Source: an uncultured Clostridia bacterium | GTDB lineage: Bacteria > Bacillota > Clostridia > Oscillospirales > Acutalibacteraceae | Assembly: GCA_944384905.1 (NCBI GenBank) | Contig: CALWVE010000010.1 | Coordinates: forward strand, 1-47,925 | Reading direction: 5' to 3' | DNA length: 47,925 nucleotides | Shown: positions 40,710 through 47,925 of the stretch, in pieces | Numbering within the stretch: position 1 is the first letter of the stretch | Layout of the letters: every line of letters starts with the position of its first letter | Translations under genes and position numbers: made by a program | Notes under the pieces: model-generated | Databases searched by the model: none | What the model was told of the DNA's origin: nothing | What the model saw: only the letters and a program-made list of their open reading frames with translations

Positions 40710-41195
40710 TTAACTTAAAGAAACCAGCCGCGACCAGTCGCAGGCCTTTGAAAGAAGAAGAGCTGCACGGGTAAGACCGGCTTCATCCCCTTCATCAAAA
40801 CGATCGAAAATCGGGCTGTCGATATCCATCACACCCACCACACGGCCAGTTTCATCGTGAAGCGGCAGAACAATTTCGGAATTGGAAGCGCTGTCACAGG
40901 CGATGTGTCCCGGAAAAGCATGGACATCCGCAACACGCTGAATTTTGTCCTCGCGTGCGGCCGCTCCGCACACACCTTTATCGAGCGCAATACGGATGCA
41001 AGCGGTTTTCCCCTGAAAGGGTCCAAGCACCAGCCCTTCGCCGTCCATCACATAAAATCCCGCCCAGTTGATATCCTGCAGCAATTCCCAAAACAGCGCC
41101 GCCGCATTAGCCAGATTCGGAAGCGGATGACGCTCCCCTTCCGTTAAAGCCTTCAGCGTTGTATTCAAATGATTATACAATTCCTGTTTATTCAT
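40710..41195 (-). CDS. msrC: Free methionine-(R)-sulfoxide reductase (GAF domain)
   Basis: A 161-residue GAF-fold enzyme that reduces free methionine-R-sulfoxide with thioredoxin. The three active-site cysteines C66, C76 and C100 (GKTACIRIA; GVCGAAA; GHIACDSASNSEIV) keep the 10- and 24-residue spacing of the Escherichia coli enzyme. NWAGFYVMDGEGLVLGPFQG is typical. The product is slightly longer at its C-terminus than average. It is 21 nt before the next upstream gene and probably cotranscribed with it. Confidence 0.94.
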   Translation of the reverse strand: MNKQELYNHLNTTLKALTEGERHPLPNLANAAALFWELLQDINWAGFYVMDGEGLVLGPFQGKTACIRIALDKGVCGAAAREDKIQRVADVHAFPGHIACDSASNSEIVLPLHDETGRVVGVMDIDSPIFDRFDEGDEAGLTRAALLLSKACDWSRLVSLS

Positions 41196-41216
41196 ATGGT
41201 TCTCCTTTGCCCTGAA

Positions 41217-41852
41217 TCATCGAAATAAAGTTTTACAAAACAGCTTGATTCGTTCCGCGCGCGGCATCAGCACATCAAAACGGCGCCGATCGAGCAGATA
41301 CGTGAGGTTGTGATAGCACACACCGCCGCGGGTGTAAATATCGCGGCGAATTCGATGCAGACGGAATCCAAGCTTTTCGGCTACGTGCATCATGCGTTCG
41401 TTGCCGCTCCAGGTTTGCAGAAAAAGCGTTCCCCAACCATGCGCGCACCAATACGCAGTAAACAATGTCAGGGCGTTTGTCCCCCGCTCCTGCCCGCGGA
41501 ACGATTCCTCACAGATATCGATGCCAACCGCGCGCCGGCACGAAGTTTCCGGCGGGGTAAGCGGCTCAAAACTTTTATCCAGATAATACGAGCTGACAAA
41601 ACCGATGTGTTTCCCGGTTTCACGGTCTTCGATCTGAAGCGTGGCACGTTCTCCAAAACGCTGCGGCTTTTTCAGATATTCCGCCGCCATACGCCGGTAA
41701 TTTTCCGCGTTGAATGCGGCCAGTTCCTGCTCGGCCAGCCAGGGAGAATCGTATTGATGCCACTGCGTCTGCACGGTCATCCAACGGATCATATCTTCTT
41801 CGTCGCCGGCGGCAAAATCACGCAGAACAATATTCTTATACGTCAGGCGCAT
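41217..41852 (-). CDS. GNAT-family acetyltransferase
   Basis: A 211-residue protein with the Acetyltransf_3 style: MRLTYKNIVLRDFAAGDEED at the start, GIDICEESFRGQERGTNALTLF as the acetyl-CoA-binding motif and NERMMHVAEKLGFRLHRI. The acceptor is unknown. The ATG at 41852 has GAGGAG about 10 nt upstream and lies inside the last codons of the preceding gene (17-nt overlap), so translation is probably coupled. Confidence 0.85.
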   Translation of the reverse strand: MRLTYKNIVLRDFAAGDEEDMIRWMTVQTQWHQYDSPWLAEQELAAFNAENYRRMAAEYLKKPQRFGERATLQIEDRETGKHIGFVSSYYLDKSFEPLTPPETSCRRAVGIDICEESFRGQERGTNALTLFTAYWCAHGWGTLFLQTWSGNERMMHVAEKLGFRLHRIRRDIYTRGGVCYHNLTYLLDRRRFDVLMPRAERIKLFCKTLFR

Positions 41853-42066
41853 GCTCTTCGTTCTCCTCGCAGATTTTTCTCCAGCGTTCAGCCACACGGC
41901 GGATCAGCAGCAATGCATCCGCTGCGGAAAGGCAGGCTGCCGGCAGCCACAGCGGCTGGCTTTTTAAAAGGATTCCCAGAACAAAGCCCAAACCGGTACA
42001 AATCAGCCATTCGGCCAGCATAGCTACGCCTCTTCGGCGCCATTCATTCAGCAAAAATTGTTTCAA
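41836..42066 (-). CDS. Small two-helix membrane protein of unknown function
   Basis: A 76-residue protein starting at a TTG (42066) with AAGGGGTGG upstream. It has two hydrophobic segments (about 14-33 and 37-55) and a charged C-terminus (ERWRKICEENEEHA). No family recognised. It overlaps the acetyltransferase gene, which supports it being real, but the start and function remain uncertain. Confidence 0.6.
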   Translation of the reverse strand: MKQFLLNEWRRRGVAMLAEWLICTGLGFVLGILLKSQPLWLPAACLSAADALLLIRRVAERWRKICEENEEHAPDV

Positions 42067-42151
42067 AACAGGCCACCCCTTTTATCCGGTTTAGTATACC
42101 ATTGTTCCCGCTTTGCCGCAAGCACAACCGCAGATTCTTTTGAAAACAAAA

Positions 42152-42179
42152 TCCCCCGCCGTGTTTCCACGGCGAGGGA
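42152..42179 (-). terminator. Terminator of nifJ
   Basis: A 12-bp stem TCCCTCGCCGTG / CACGGCGGGGGA (one mismatch) with a GAAA loop, then TTTTGTTTT. Confidence 0.92.
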
Positions 42180-42200
42180 CTGAATTGTTAAATATCCAGC

Positions 42201-45200
42201 TTATTCAGCATCGGGAGCATACATATCTCTCAGCTTGAGCAGGTGGTTGTAACGGGCCACAGAATTCTTCTCAGCCTGTGCAAACAGTTCCTGCGCGCGT
42301 TCCGGGAAGGAACGGGTCAAAGCGGAGTAACGAGCTTCACCCATGATGAAGTCGCGATAGCTGGCGGTGCCTTCCTTGCTGTCGATAGTCAGCGGGTTCT
42401 TGCCTTCAGCCTTGAGAGACGGGTTGAAGCGGAACATATTCCAGTAACCGCAGTCAACAGCCTTCTTCATTTCGGCCTGGCAGTTGGTCATACCGCCCTT
42501 AATGCTGTGCATTTCGCACGGAGCATAACCGATGATCAGAGACGGGCCCGGATAAGCCTCAGCTTCGGCAATAGCCTTCAGCGTCTGGTTCATGTTGGCG
42601 CCCATCGCGATCTGGGCCACATAAATGTAGCCATAGCTCATAGCGATTTCGGCGAGGCTCTTCTTGGCGATGGCCTTACCGGCAGCAGCAAACTGTGCTA
42701 CCTGACCAATCTGAGAAGCCTTGGAGGCCTGTCCACCAGTGTTGGAGTATACTTCGGTATCGAAGACCATTACGTTGATATCTTCGCCGGAAGCCAGAAC
42801 GTGATCCAAGCCGCCGAAGCCGATATCATAAGCCCAACCGTCGCCGCCGAAGATCCATACGCTCTTCTTGGAGAGGTATTCTTTCTCGGGCAGGATAGCC
42901 TTGCTGAATCTGCAATCCGGATCCTTTTCCAGTTCGGCAATCAGGGCCTTGGTTGCAGCTTCGTTCTTCTTGCCGTCGTTGACGGTAGCCAGATAAGCTT
43001 CGCAGGCAGCCTTCTTGGTTTCGCTGGTGGTTACACCGGCCAGTTCTTCAACCAGGGAGATCAAACGGTTACGGACAGCCTTCTGACCCAGATACAGACC
43101 CAGACCATGTTCGGCGTTGTCTTCGAACAGGGAGTTGGCCCATGCGGGACCGTGGCCGGCCTTATTGACGGTGTACGGAGAGGTAGCAGCCGGGCCGCCC
43201 CAGATGGAGGAACAACCGGTTGCGTTGGAGATATACATACGATCGCCGAACAGCTGCGTGATCAGGCGAGCATAAGAAGTTTCGGCACAACCTGCGCAGG
43301 AGCCGGAGAACTCAAGCAGCGGCTGCTTGTACTGGCTGTTCGGTACGGAAACCGTAGCAGTCAGTTCTTCCTTCTCGGAAACCTTGGCTACGCAGTAATC
43401 GAATACGGCCTGCTGATCTTCCTGAGATTCGCGGGCAACCATCTTGAGGGACTTGGTCGGGCAGACACCGGCGCAAACGCCGCAGCCCATGCAGTCCATC
43501 GGGGAGATAGCCAGCGTGAAGGTGTAGTCGGTCTTAACGATCGGCTTCGCAGACTTCTTCATATTTGCCGGAGCAGCAGCCAGTTCTTCAGCGTTCAGAG
43601 CGAACGGACGGATCGTGGCATGCGGGCAAACGAAGGCGCACTGGTTGCACTTAACGCAGGTAGCTTCATTCCATTCGGGAACCAAAACGGCAACGCCGCG
43701 CTTTTCATAAGCGGAAGCGCCCTGTTCAAAGGTACCGTCGGCATGGTCTACGAAAACGGAAACCGGCAGAGAATCGCCGTCCATCTTGGCAACCGGCTTC
43801 ATGATGGTATCAACCATCTTGATCAGTTTCTTCGGGCCGTTTTCGGTGGGAACAACCGGCTTGTCTTCGGCGGTAGCCCAATCGGCAGGTACTTCAACCT
43901 TCACATAGGCAGTAGCACCGGCATCGATAGCCTTGTGGTTGTTGTCTACAACATCCTGGCCCTTCTTCAGGTAGGACTTCGTAGCAGCATCCTTCATATA
44001 ACGGATCGCATCTTCCTTCGGCATGATGTTAGCCAGAGAGAAGAACGCAGACTGCAGAATGGTGTTGGTACGCTTGCCCATGCCAACCTGAACAGCCAGA
44101 TCGATGGCGTTCACGATATACAACTGAACATTGTTCTTGGCGATATAGCGCTTGGCTTCGGCAGGCATATGCTCGTTGAGCTCTTCGGGCGTCCACTGGC
44201 AGTTGATCAGGAACACGCCGCCGGGCTTAACGTCGTTAACCATCTTGTAACCCTTGGTTACGTAAGACGGGTTATGGCAGGCAACAAAGTCGGCCTTATT
44301 GATATAATAGGGGCTCTTGATCGGGCTGTCACCAAAACGCAGGTGAGAAATGGTGATACCGCCGGTCTTCTTGGAGTCATACTGGAAGTAAGCCTGAACA
44401 TACTTATCGGTATGGTCGCCGATGATCTTGATGGAGTTCTTATTGGCGCCTACGGTACCGTCACCGCCCAGACCCCAGAACTTACATTCAATCGTGCCGG
44501 GAGCAGCTGTATTCGGGGATACCTTTTCTTCCAGAGACAGATGGGTTACGTCGTCGTTGATGCCCAGCGTGAACTGTGCCTTCGGAGCATCCTTAGCCAG
44601 CTCATCATATACGGCAAATACGCTGCTGGGCGGCGTATCCTTGGAACCCAAGCCATAGCGACCACCGATTACGGTGATACCGGTACGGCCCTGGGTAGCC
44701 AGAGCGGTGACAACGTCCATATACAGAGGTTCGCCCAGAGCGCCGGGTTCCTTGGTACGGTCGAGAACAGCGATCTTCTTAACCGTCTGCGGGATAGCGG
44801 CAACCAGCTTTTCAGCGGAGAACGGACGATACAGGCGGACTTTCACCAGACCGACCTTTTCACCCTTAGCGGTGAGGTAATCGATCACTTCTTCAGCCAC
44901 GTCGCAGATGGAGCCCATCGCGATGATCACGCGGTCTGCATCTTCAGCGCCGTAGTAGTTGAACAGCTTGTAGTCGGTGCCCAGTTTGGCGTTGACTTTA
45001 TCCATATATTCTTCCACAATACCCGGAACGGCATCGTAGAACTTGTTGCTGGATTCACGATGCTGGAAGAAGATATCTCCGTTTTCGTGAGAACCGCGCA
45101 TAACCGGACGTTCGGGGTTGAGGGAGCGCTTACGGAAAGCTTCCACAGCGTCCATATCAACCATATCTTTCAGATCGTCATAATCCCAGATCTGAATCTT

Positions 45201-45743
45201 CTGGATTTCATGAGACGTACGGAAACCGTCGAAGAAGTTGATGAACGGAACACGGCTCTTGATAGCAGCCAGATGGGCCACAGCAGCCAGGTCCATTACT
45301 TCCTGCGGGTTGGTTTCAGCCAGCATGGCAAAACCGGTCTGACGGCAGGCATAAACGTCGGAATGATCACCAAAGATATTCAGTGCATGAGAAGCTACGC
45401 AACGAGCCGAAACATGGAAAACAGCCGGAAGCAGTTCGCCGGCGATTTTGTACATGTTTGGGATCATCAGCAAAAGGCCCTGGGAAGCGGTAAACGTGGT
45501 GGTAAGAGCACCTGCGCCCAGAGAGCCATGCACCGTACCGGCAGCACCGGCTTCGGACTGCATTTCAATTACCTTAACCGTTGTACCAAAAATGTTTTTC
45601 TGACCGGCAGCGGACCACTGGTCAACATAGTCTGCCATGGGGCTCGAAGGCGTAATGGGATAAATACCCGCGACTTCGGTAAACGCATACGCAACATGTG
45701 CCGCAGCGTTATTACCATCCATGGTCTTAAATTTTCTTGCCAT
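42201..45743 (-). CDS. nifJ: Pyruvate:ferredoxin (flavodoxin) oxidoreductase
   Basis: An 1180-residue single-chain enzyme that splits pyruvate to acetyl-CoA, CO2 and reduced ferredoxin, central to anaerobic fermentation. The N-terminal domain begins MARKFKTMDGNNAAAHVAYA; the gamma domain follows (GLGGDGTVGANKNSIK); two ferredoxin clusters lie near residues 690-705 (CVKCNQCAFVCPHA) and 745-760 (CMGCGVCAGVCP); the TPP domain contains GDGWAYDIGFGG near 970 and a cysteine-rich start (CAGCAETSYARL). Length is typical. The start follows AAAGGAGG. Monocistronic. Confidence 0.97.
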   Translation of the reverse strand: MARKFKTMDGNNAAAHVAYAFTEVAGIYPITPSSPMADYVDQWSAAGQKNIFGTTVKVIEMQSEAGAAGTVHGSLGAGALTTTFTASQGLLLMIPNMYKIAGELLPAVFHVSARCVASHALNIFGDHSDVYACRQTGFAMLAETNPQEVMDLAAVAHLAAIKSRVPFINFFDGFRTSHEIQKIQIWDYDDLKDMVDMDAVEAFRKRSLNPERPVMRGSHENGDIFFQHRESSNKFYDAVPGIVEEYMDKVNAKLGTDYKLFNYYGAEDADRVIIAMGSICDVAEEVIDYLTAKGEKVGLVKVRLYRPFSAEKLVAAIPQTVKKIAVLDRTKEPGALGEPLYMDVVTALATQGRTGITVIGGRYGLGSKDTPPSSVFAVYDELAKDAPKAQFTLGINDDVTHLSLEEKVSPNTAAPGTIECKFWGLGGDGTVGANKNSIKIIGDHTDKYVQAYFQYDSKKTGGITISHLRFGDSPIKSPYYINKADFVACHNPSYVTKGYKMVNDVKPGGVFLINCQWTPEELNEHMPAEAKRYIAKNNVQLYIVNAIDLAVQVGMGKRTNTILQSAFFSLANIMPKEDAIRYMKDAATKSYLKKGQDVVDNNHKAIDAGATAYVKVEVPADWATAEDKPVVPTENGPKKLIKMVDTIMKPVAKMDGDSLPVSVFVDHADGTFEQGASAYEKRGVAVLVPEWNEATCVKCNQCAFVCPHATIRPFALNAEELAAAPANMKKSAKPIVKTDYTFTLAISPMDCMGCGVCAGVCPTKSLKMVARESQEDQQAVFDYCVAKVSEKEELTATVSVPNSQYKQPLLEFSGSCAGCAETSYARLITQLFGDRMYISNATGCSSIWGGPAATSPYTVNKAGHGPAWANSLFEDNAEHGLGLYLGQKAVRNRLISLVEELAGVTTSETKKAACEAYLATVNDGKKNEAATKALIAELEKDPDCRFSKAILPEKEYLSKKSVWIFGGDGWAYDIGFGGLDHVLASGEDINVMVFDTEVYSNTGGQASKASQIGQVAQFAAAGKAIAKKSLAEIAMSYGYIYVAQIAMGANMNQTLKAIAEAEAYPGPSLIIGYAPCEMHSIKGGMTNCQAEMKKAVDCGYWNMFRFNPSLKAEGKNPLTIDSKEGTASYRDFIMGEARYSALTRSFPERAQELFAQAEKNSVARYNHLLKLRDMYAPDAE

Positions 45744-45837
45744 TGGTATGTCCTCCTTTTAGGATGATTATAGCGGCACCATCCGTTGTTTCCGAAATCT
45801 GCGGATTTGCCGCGGTTTTACCAAAGCTCAGAGAAGC

Positions 45838-45896
45838 TCAGGTTCATTTTAACACTTTTTTGTGTATCTGTAAAGCTGAATGCAAAAAAAACCTGA
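45838..45896 (-). promoter_or_regulatory. Promoter of nifJ flanked by an inverted repeat
   Basis: TTTACA (45869-45874) and TAAAAT (45846-45851), 17-nt spacer, minus strand. TCAGGTT (45838-45844) and AACCTGA (45890-45896), a 7-bp inverted repeat, flank both boxes; GAAGCTCAG-like direct repeats lie just downstream (45825-45840). The leader of about 95 nt shows no other element. Confidence 0.6.
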
Positions 45897-45983
45897 ACGT
45901 TTTTGATAATAAGGACGCTCTATTATGAAAAATATTTCACATTTACGTCATATCTCATTCAAAGATGGTCACGGGGCCAGCTA

Positions 45984-46012
45984 TTGACAAAGCCCTGCTG
46001 GAATTGTATTAT
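45984..46012 (+). promoter_or_regulatory. Promoter of the CNNM/CBS gene
   Basis: TTGACA (45984-45989) and TATTAT (46007-46012), 17-nt spacer, about 70 nt before the ATG. DNA between it and the nifJ promoter shows nothing else. Confidence 0.8.
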
Positions 46013-46087
46013 ATTAAAGTATATCCAAAATCAAATATGCCGTTCAAACATTGGACGGCCCCCATGAAAACGGAAAGGAGTTCTTTC

Positions 46088-47566
46088 ATGAACGTTCCCG
46101 ATGCGGGCGACACAGCCCGACTATGCTTGCCGACGCTGCACCGGCTCACTGCCGCCACTGGCGCAGATGTGCTGATGTTGTGTCTGGCTTTATTTATTGT
46201 CTTTTTGCTCATCTGTTCCGTCTGTTCCGCGATGGAAGAAGCGCTGGTTTCTTCTTCCGGTTCCAAACTGCGCCAAATGGCCGAAGACGGAAAACGAGCC
46301 GCTGCGCGTGTTCTGGCCATCGGCGAAAAAGAATCCCGCTTTTGTGCCGCCATGCAGGTAGGCCGCCTGTGTTCGGCTGTTGCAGCCGCTGCTGCTCTGG
46401 TGACCGGACTTGCGCCTTCACTGTCGCTGTGGCTGAAAAATGCCGGTGTTTCTGCCGGAAGCGGCGCGCTGGCTGTGGCGTTGATCGCCCTGCTTGCGAT
46501 TCTGCTACTGATTCCCTTTGGCGTGCGGATTCCGACAGCTTTGGCTGGTGAACATCCCGAAGAAACGGCTATCCGTTATATTGCCCCGGCTCGTGCAATT
46601 TTAATCCTGCTAGTCCCCTTTACTGCGCTTGCCAGAGGAGCCGAAAAAGCCGCCGTAAAGCTTTCGGGCGGAGATCCGGATGCCCCGGACGAAGACGTAA
46701 CCGAAGAAGAGATCCGCGAAATGGTTGACGCGGGAGAAGAAAACGGTGCGATTGAAGAAAACGAGAAAGATATGATTGCAAACATTCTCGATTTCAACGA
46801 TACGACGGCCGGCGAAATCATGACGCACCGCACTGATATGGTGGCCATCGAAGATACGCAGACACCAGCCGAACTGGTTCAGCTGGCCATGGAAAACGGT
46901 CTTTCGCGTATTCCTATTTATAATGAAGACCTGGATAACATTCTGGGTATCTGTTACATTAAAGATTACCTGCGCTATATTGTCAGCACCCTGCCCGAAG
47001 GGCTTTCGCTGACATCGCATATGCGCCCCGCCTATTTTATTCCGGAAAGCAAAAAATGCAGCCATCTGTTCACCGAAATGACCGAACGGAAAATTCAGCT
47101 CGCTATTGTGGTGGATGAATACGGCGGCACGGCCGGCCTGATCACCATGGAAGACCTGCTGGAATCGATCGTCGGCAACATTGAGGACGAATACGATCCC
47201 GAAGAAGACGCTGAAATCCAGCAGCTCGGAGAGCACAGTTACTCTGTTGACGGCGCCACGCCTGTGGATGAGATTGCCGACTTAACCGGAGAAACGATTC
47301 CCGAAGGTGACTACGATACGATTGCCGGTTTTGTGATGGAACAAATCGGCACGGTCCCGGACGAAGGCGAACATCCGAGCGTGACATTCCGTTCCCTCAC
47401 ACTGACGGTTCAGCATGTGGAAGACCGCCGGATTACCCGTGTGCTGCTGGAGCAGAACCCCGACTGGCAGTCGGAAGAAGAGACAACCGACCGCGAAAAA
47501 AAGAACAAGGATAAAGAGAAAAAAGAAGGAAAAAAACAACGGGAAAACAGCTTGATTACTTCTTAA
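46088..47566 (+). CDS. CNNM/CBS-domain membrane protein (hemolysin C/CorC type)
   Basis: A 492-residue protein with an N-terminal DUF21/CNNM membrane domain (helices near 26-50, 90-115, 125-150 and 170-190), two CBS domains (about 245-370, with MTHRTDMVAIEDTQTP and VVDEYGGTAGLITMEDLLE) and a C-terminal CorC_HlyC domain. The family is linked to magnesium or cation export; hemolysin is only a historical name. The tail is highly charged (REKKNKDKEKKEGKKQR). The ATG at 46088 follows AAAGGAG; the longer upstream frame runs through the promoter. Confidence 0.92.
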   Translation: MNVPDAGDTARLCLPTLHRLTAATGADVLMLCLALFIVFLLICSVCSAMEEALVSSSGSKLRQMAEDGKRAAARVLAIGEKESRFCAAMQVGRLCSAVAAAAALVTGLAPSLSLWLKNAGVSAGSGALAVALIALLAILLLIPFGVRIPTALAGEHPEETAIRYIAPARAILILLVPFTALARGAEKAAVKLSGGDPDAPDEDVTEEEIREMVDAGEENGAIEENEKDMIANILDFNDTTAGEIMTHRTDMVAIEDTQTPAELVQLAMENGLSRIPIYNEDLDNILGICYIKDYLRYIVSTLPEGLSLTSHMRPAYFIPESKKCSHLFTEMTERKIQLAIVVDEYGGTAGLITMEDLLESIVGNIEDEYDPEEDAEIQQLGEHSYSVDGATPVDEIADLTGETIPEGDYDTIAGFVMEQIGTVPDEGEHPSVTFRSLTLTVQHVEDRRITRVLLEQNPDWQSEEETTDREKKNKDKEKKEGKKQRENSLITS

Positions 47567-47580
47567 ATTTCAAATAAACC

Positions 47581-47611
47581 AAGACGATCACAGATTTTCT
47601 GCCGTCGTCTT
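47581..47611 (+). terminator. Weak terminator after the CNNM/CBS gene
   Basis: AAGACGA (47581-47587) pairs with TCGTCTT (47605-47611) around a 17-nt loop, followed by TCTTTATCTC. The stem is short, so termination may be partial. Confidence 0.5.
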
Positions 47612-47730
47612 TCTTTATCTCTTGAACATCAAAACCAGGGGAATTTGAAGTCATTTATTTAAGCAAACCCCAATAGTTTATCTGCGTAAAACACGAAAGA
47701 AAAAGTTTTCTATTTTTTTTAACAAAATTA

Positions 47731-47759
47731 TTTACAAAACATTCGTAATCTGTTATAAT
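47731..47759 (+). promoter_or_regulatory. Promoter of the gene at the right edge
   Basis: TTTACA (47731-47736) and TATAAT (47754-47759), 17-nt spacer, in AT-rich DNA. The leader to the ATG at 47860 is about 95 nt and shows no clear hairpin. Confidence 0.8.
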
Positions 47760-47859
47760 TTAAGCGTAGTTTCGTATACTTTTCTCTTTATTTGAATGTT
47801 ATGAAAGACCTGCTAATAAAAGTCAAGTAGAAATTTCAGATTTTTAGGGAGGCGAAAAA

Positions 47860-47925
47860 ATGCAATACAAAATCAAGCCGCTGAGCATCTCAAAATTAAA
47901 ACGGCGGCCAGCCAGATGGTATAGA
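47860..47925 (+). CDS. Start of an unidentified gene, cut by window edge
   Basis: An ATG at 47860, with GGGAGG 8 nt upstream and a consensus promoter, opens a frame that runs to the window end: MQYKIKPLSISKLKRRPARW and two more residues. The fragment is basic and too short for identification. Confidence 0.65.
   Translation, partial: MQYKIKPLSISKLKRRPARWYR

Overview
The window looks like chromosome of a spore-forming, anaerobic Gram-positive Clostridia, most likely of the Oscillospiraceae/Ruminococcaceae type. The reasons are spoIVA next to an M50 protease, a single-chain pyruvate:ferredoxin oxidoreductase, the TIGR03960/TIGR03936 radical-SAM pair, L10- and L1-type ribosomal operons with Firmicutes-style promoters, moderate GC, and strong Shine-Dalgarno sites with some TTG and GTG starts. 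Most genes lie on the minus strand. No rRNA, tRNA or CRISPR array was seen. This placement is inference from gene content, not from a marker search.

Layout. 1-125: end of an IS3-like element, inserted at a palindromic repeat that recurs intact at 24916. 161-4471: luxS with a GltD-like oxidoreductase, a TetR regulator divergent from an SDR epimerase, and an acetyltransferase. 4680-6089: HtrA-type protease. 6292-10028: ribosomal/secretion cluster in two units, rpmG-secE-nusG-rplK-rplA and rplJ-rplL, the second behind an L10 leader. 10101-15340: an unknown conserved-looking protein, rarA, and a run of four unknown exported proteins or lipoproteins with traces of duplication and decay. 15546-22106: glyA, the radical-SAM pair, and the sporulation operon spoIVA / membrane anchor / M50 protease. 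22219-24807: metal-efflux ATPase, separate HMA chaperone and ArsR sensor with its operator. 24837-25069: a cluster of palindromes. 25139-26005: AraC regulator.

26332-33057 is a thiol/sulfur redox region. A DUF6132-like protein, CcdA and a TlpA-type thioredoxin are divergent from a Crp/Fnr regulator whose start codon appears non-canonical. A ferredoxin, a NapH-like membrane protein, a rhodanese, a CoA-disulfide/persulfide reductase-rhodanese fusion and a thioredoxin form another operon. Between them sits a low-GC two-domain acetyltransferase gene with its own 12-codon leader peptide and mutually exclusive hairpins, which looks horizontally acquired and controlled by translation attenuation.

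33179-39328 is a complete polyamine operon: arginine decarboxylase, spermidine synthase, agmatinase, carboxyspermidine dehydrogenase and carboxynorspermidine decarboxylase. It is preceded by a leader of about 390 nt that ends in an intrinsic terminator and contains competing hairpins and a possible 32-codon upstream ORF. This is the best candidate in the window for an undescribed cis-regulatory RNA. The rest holds a FucO-like alcohol dehydrogenase, a free-methionine-sulfoxide reductase, a second acetyltransferase, nifJ, and a CNNM/CBS transporter-like protein, and ends inside an unidentified gene.
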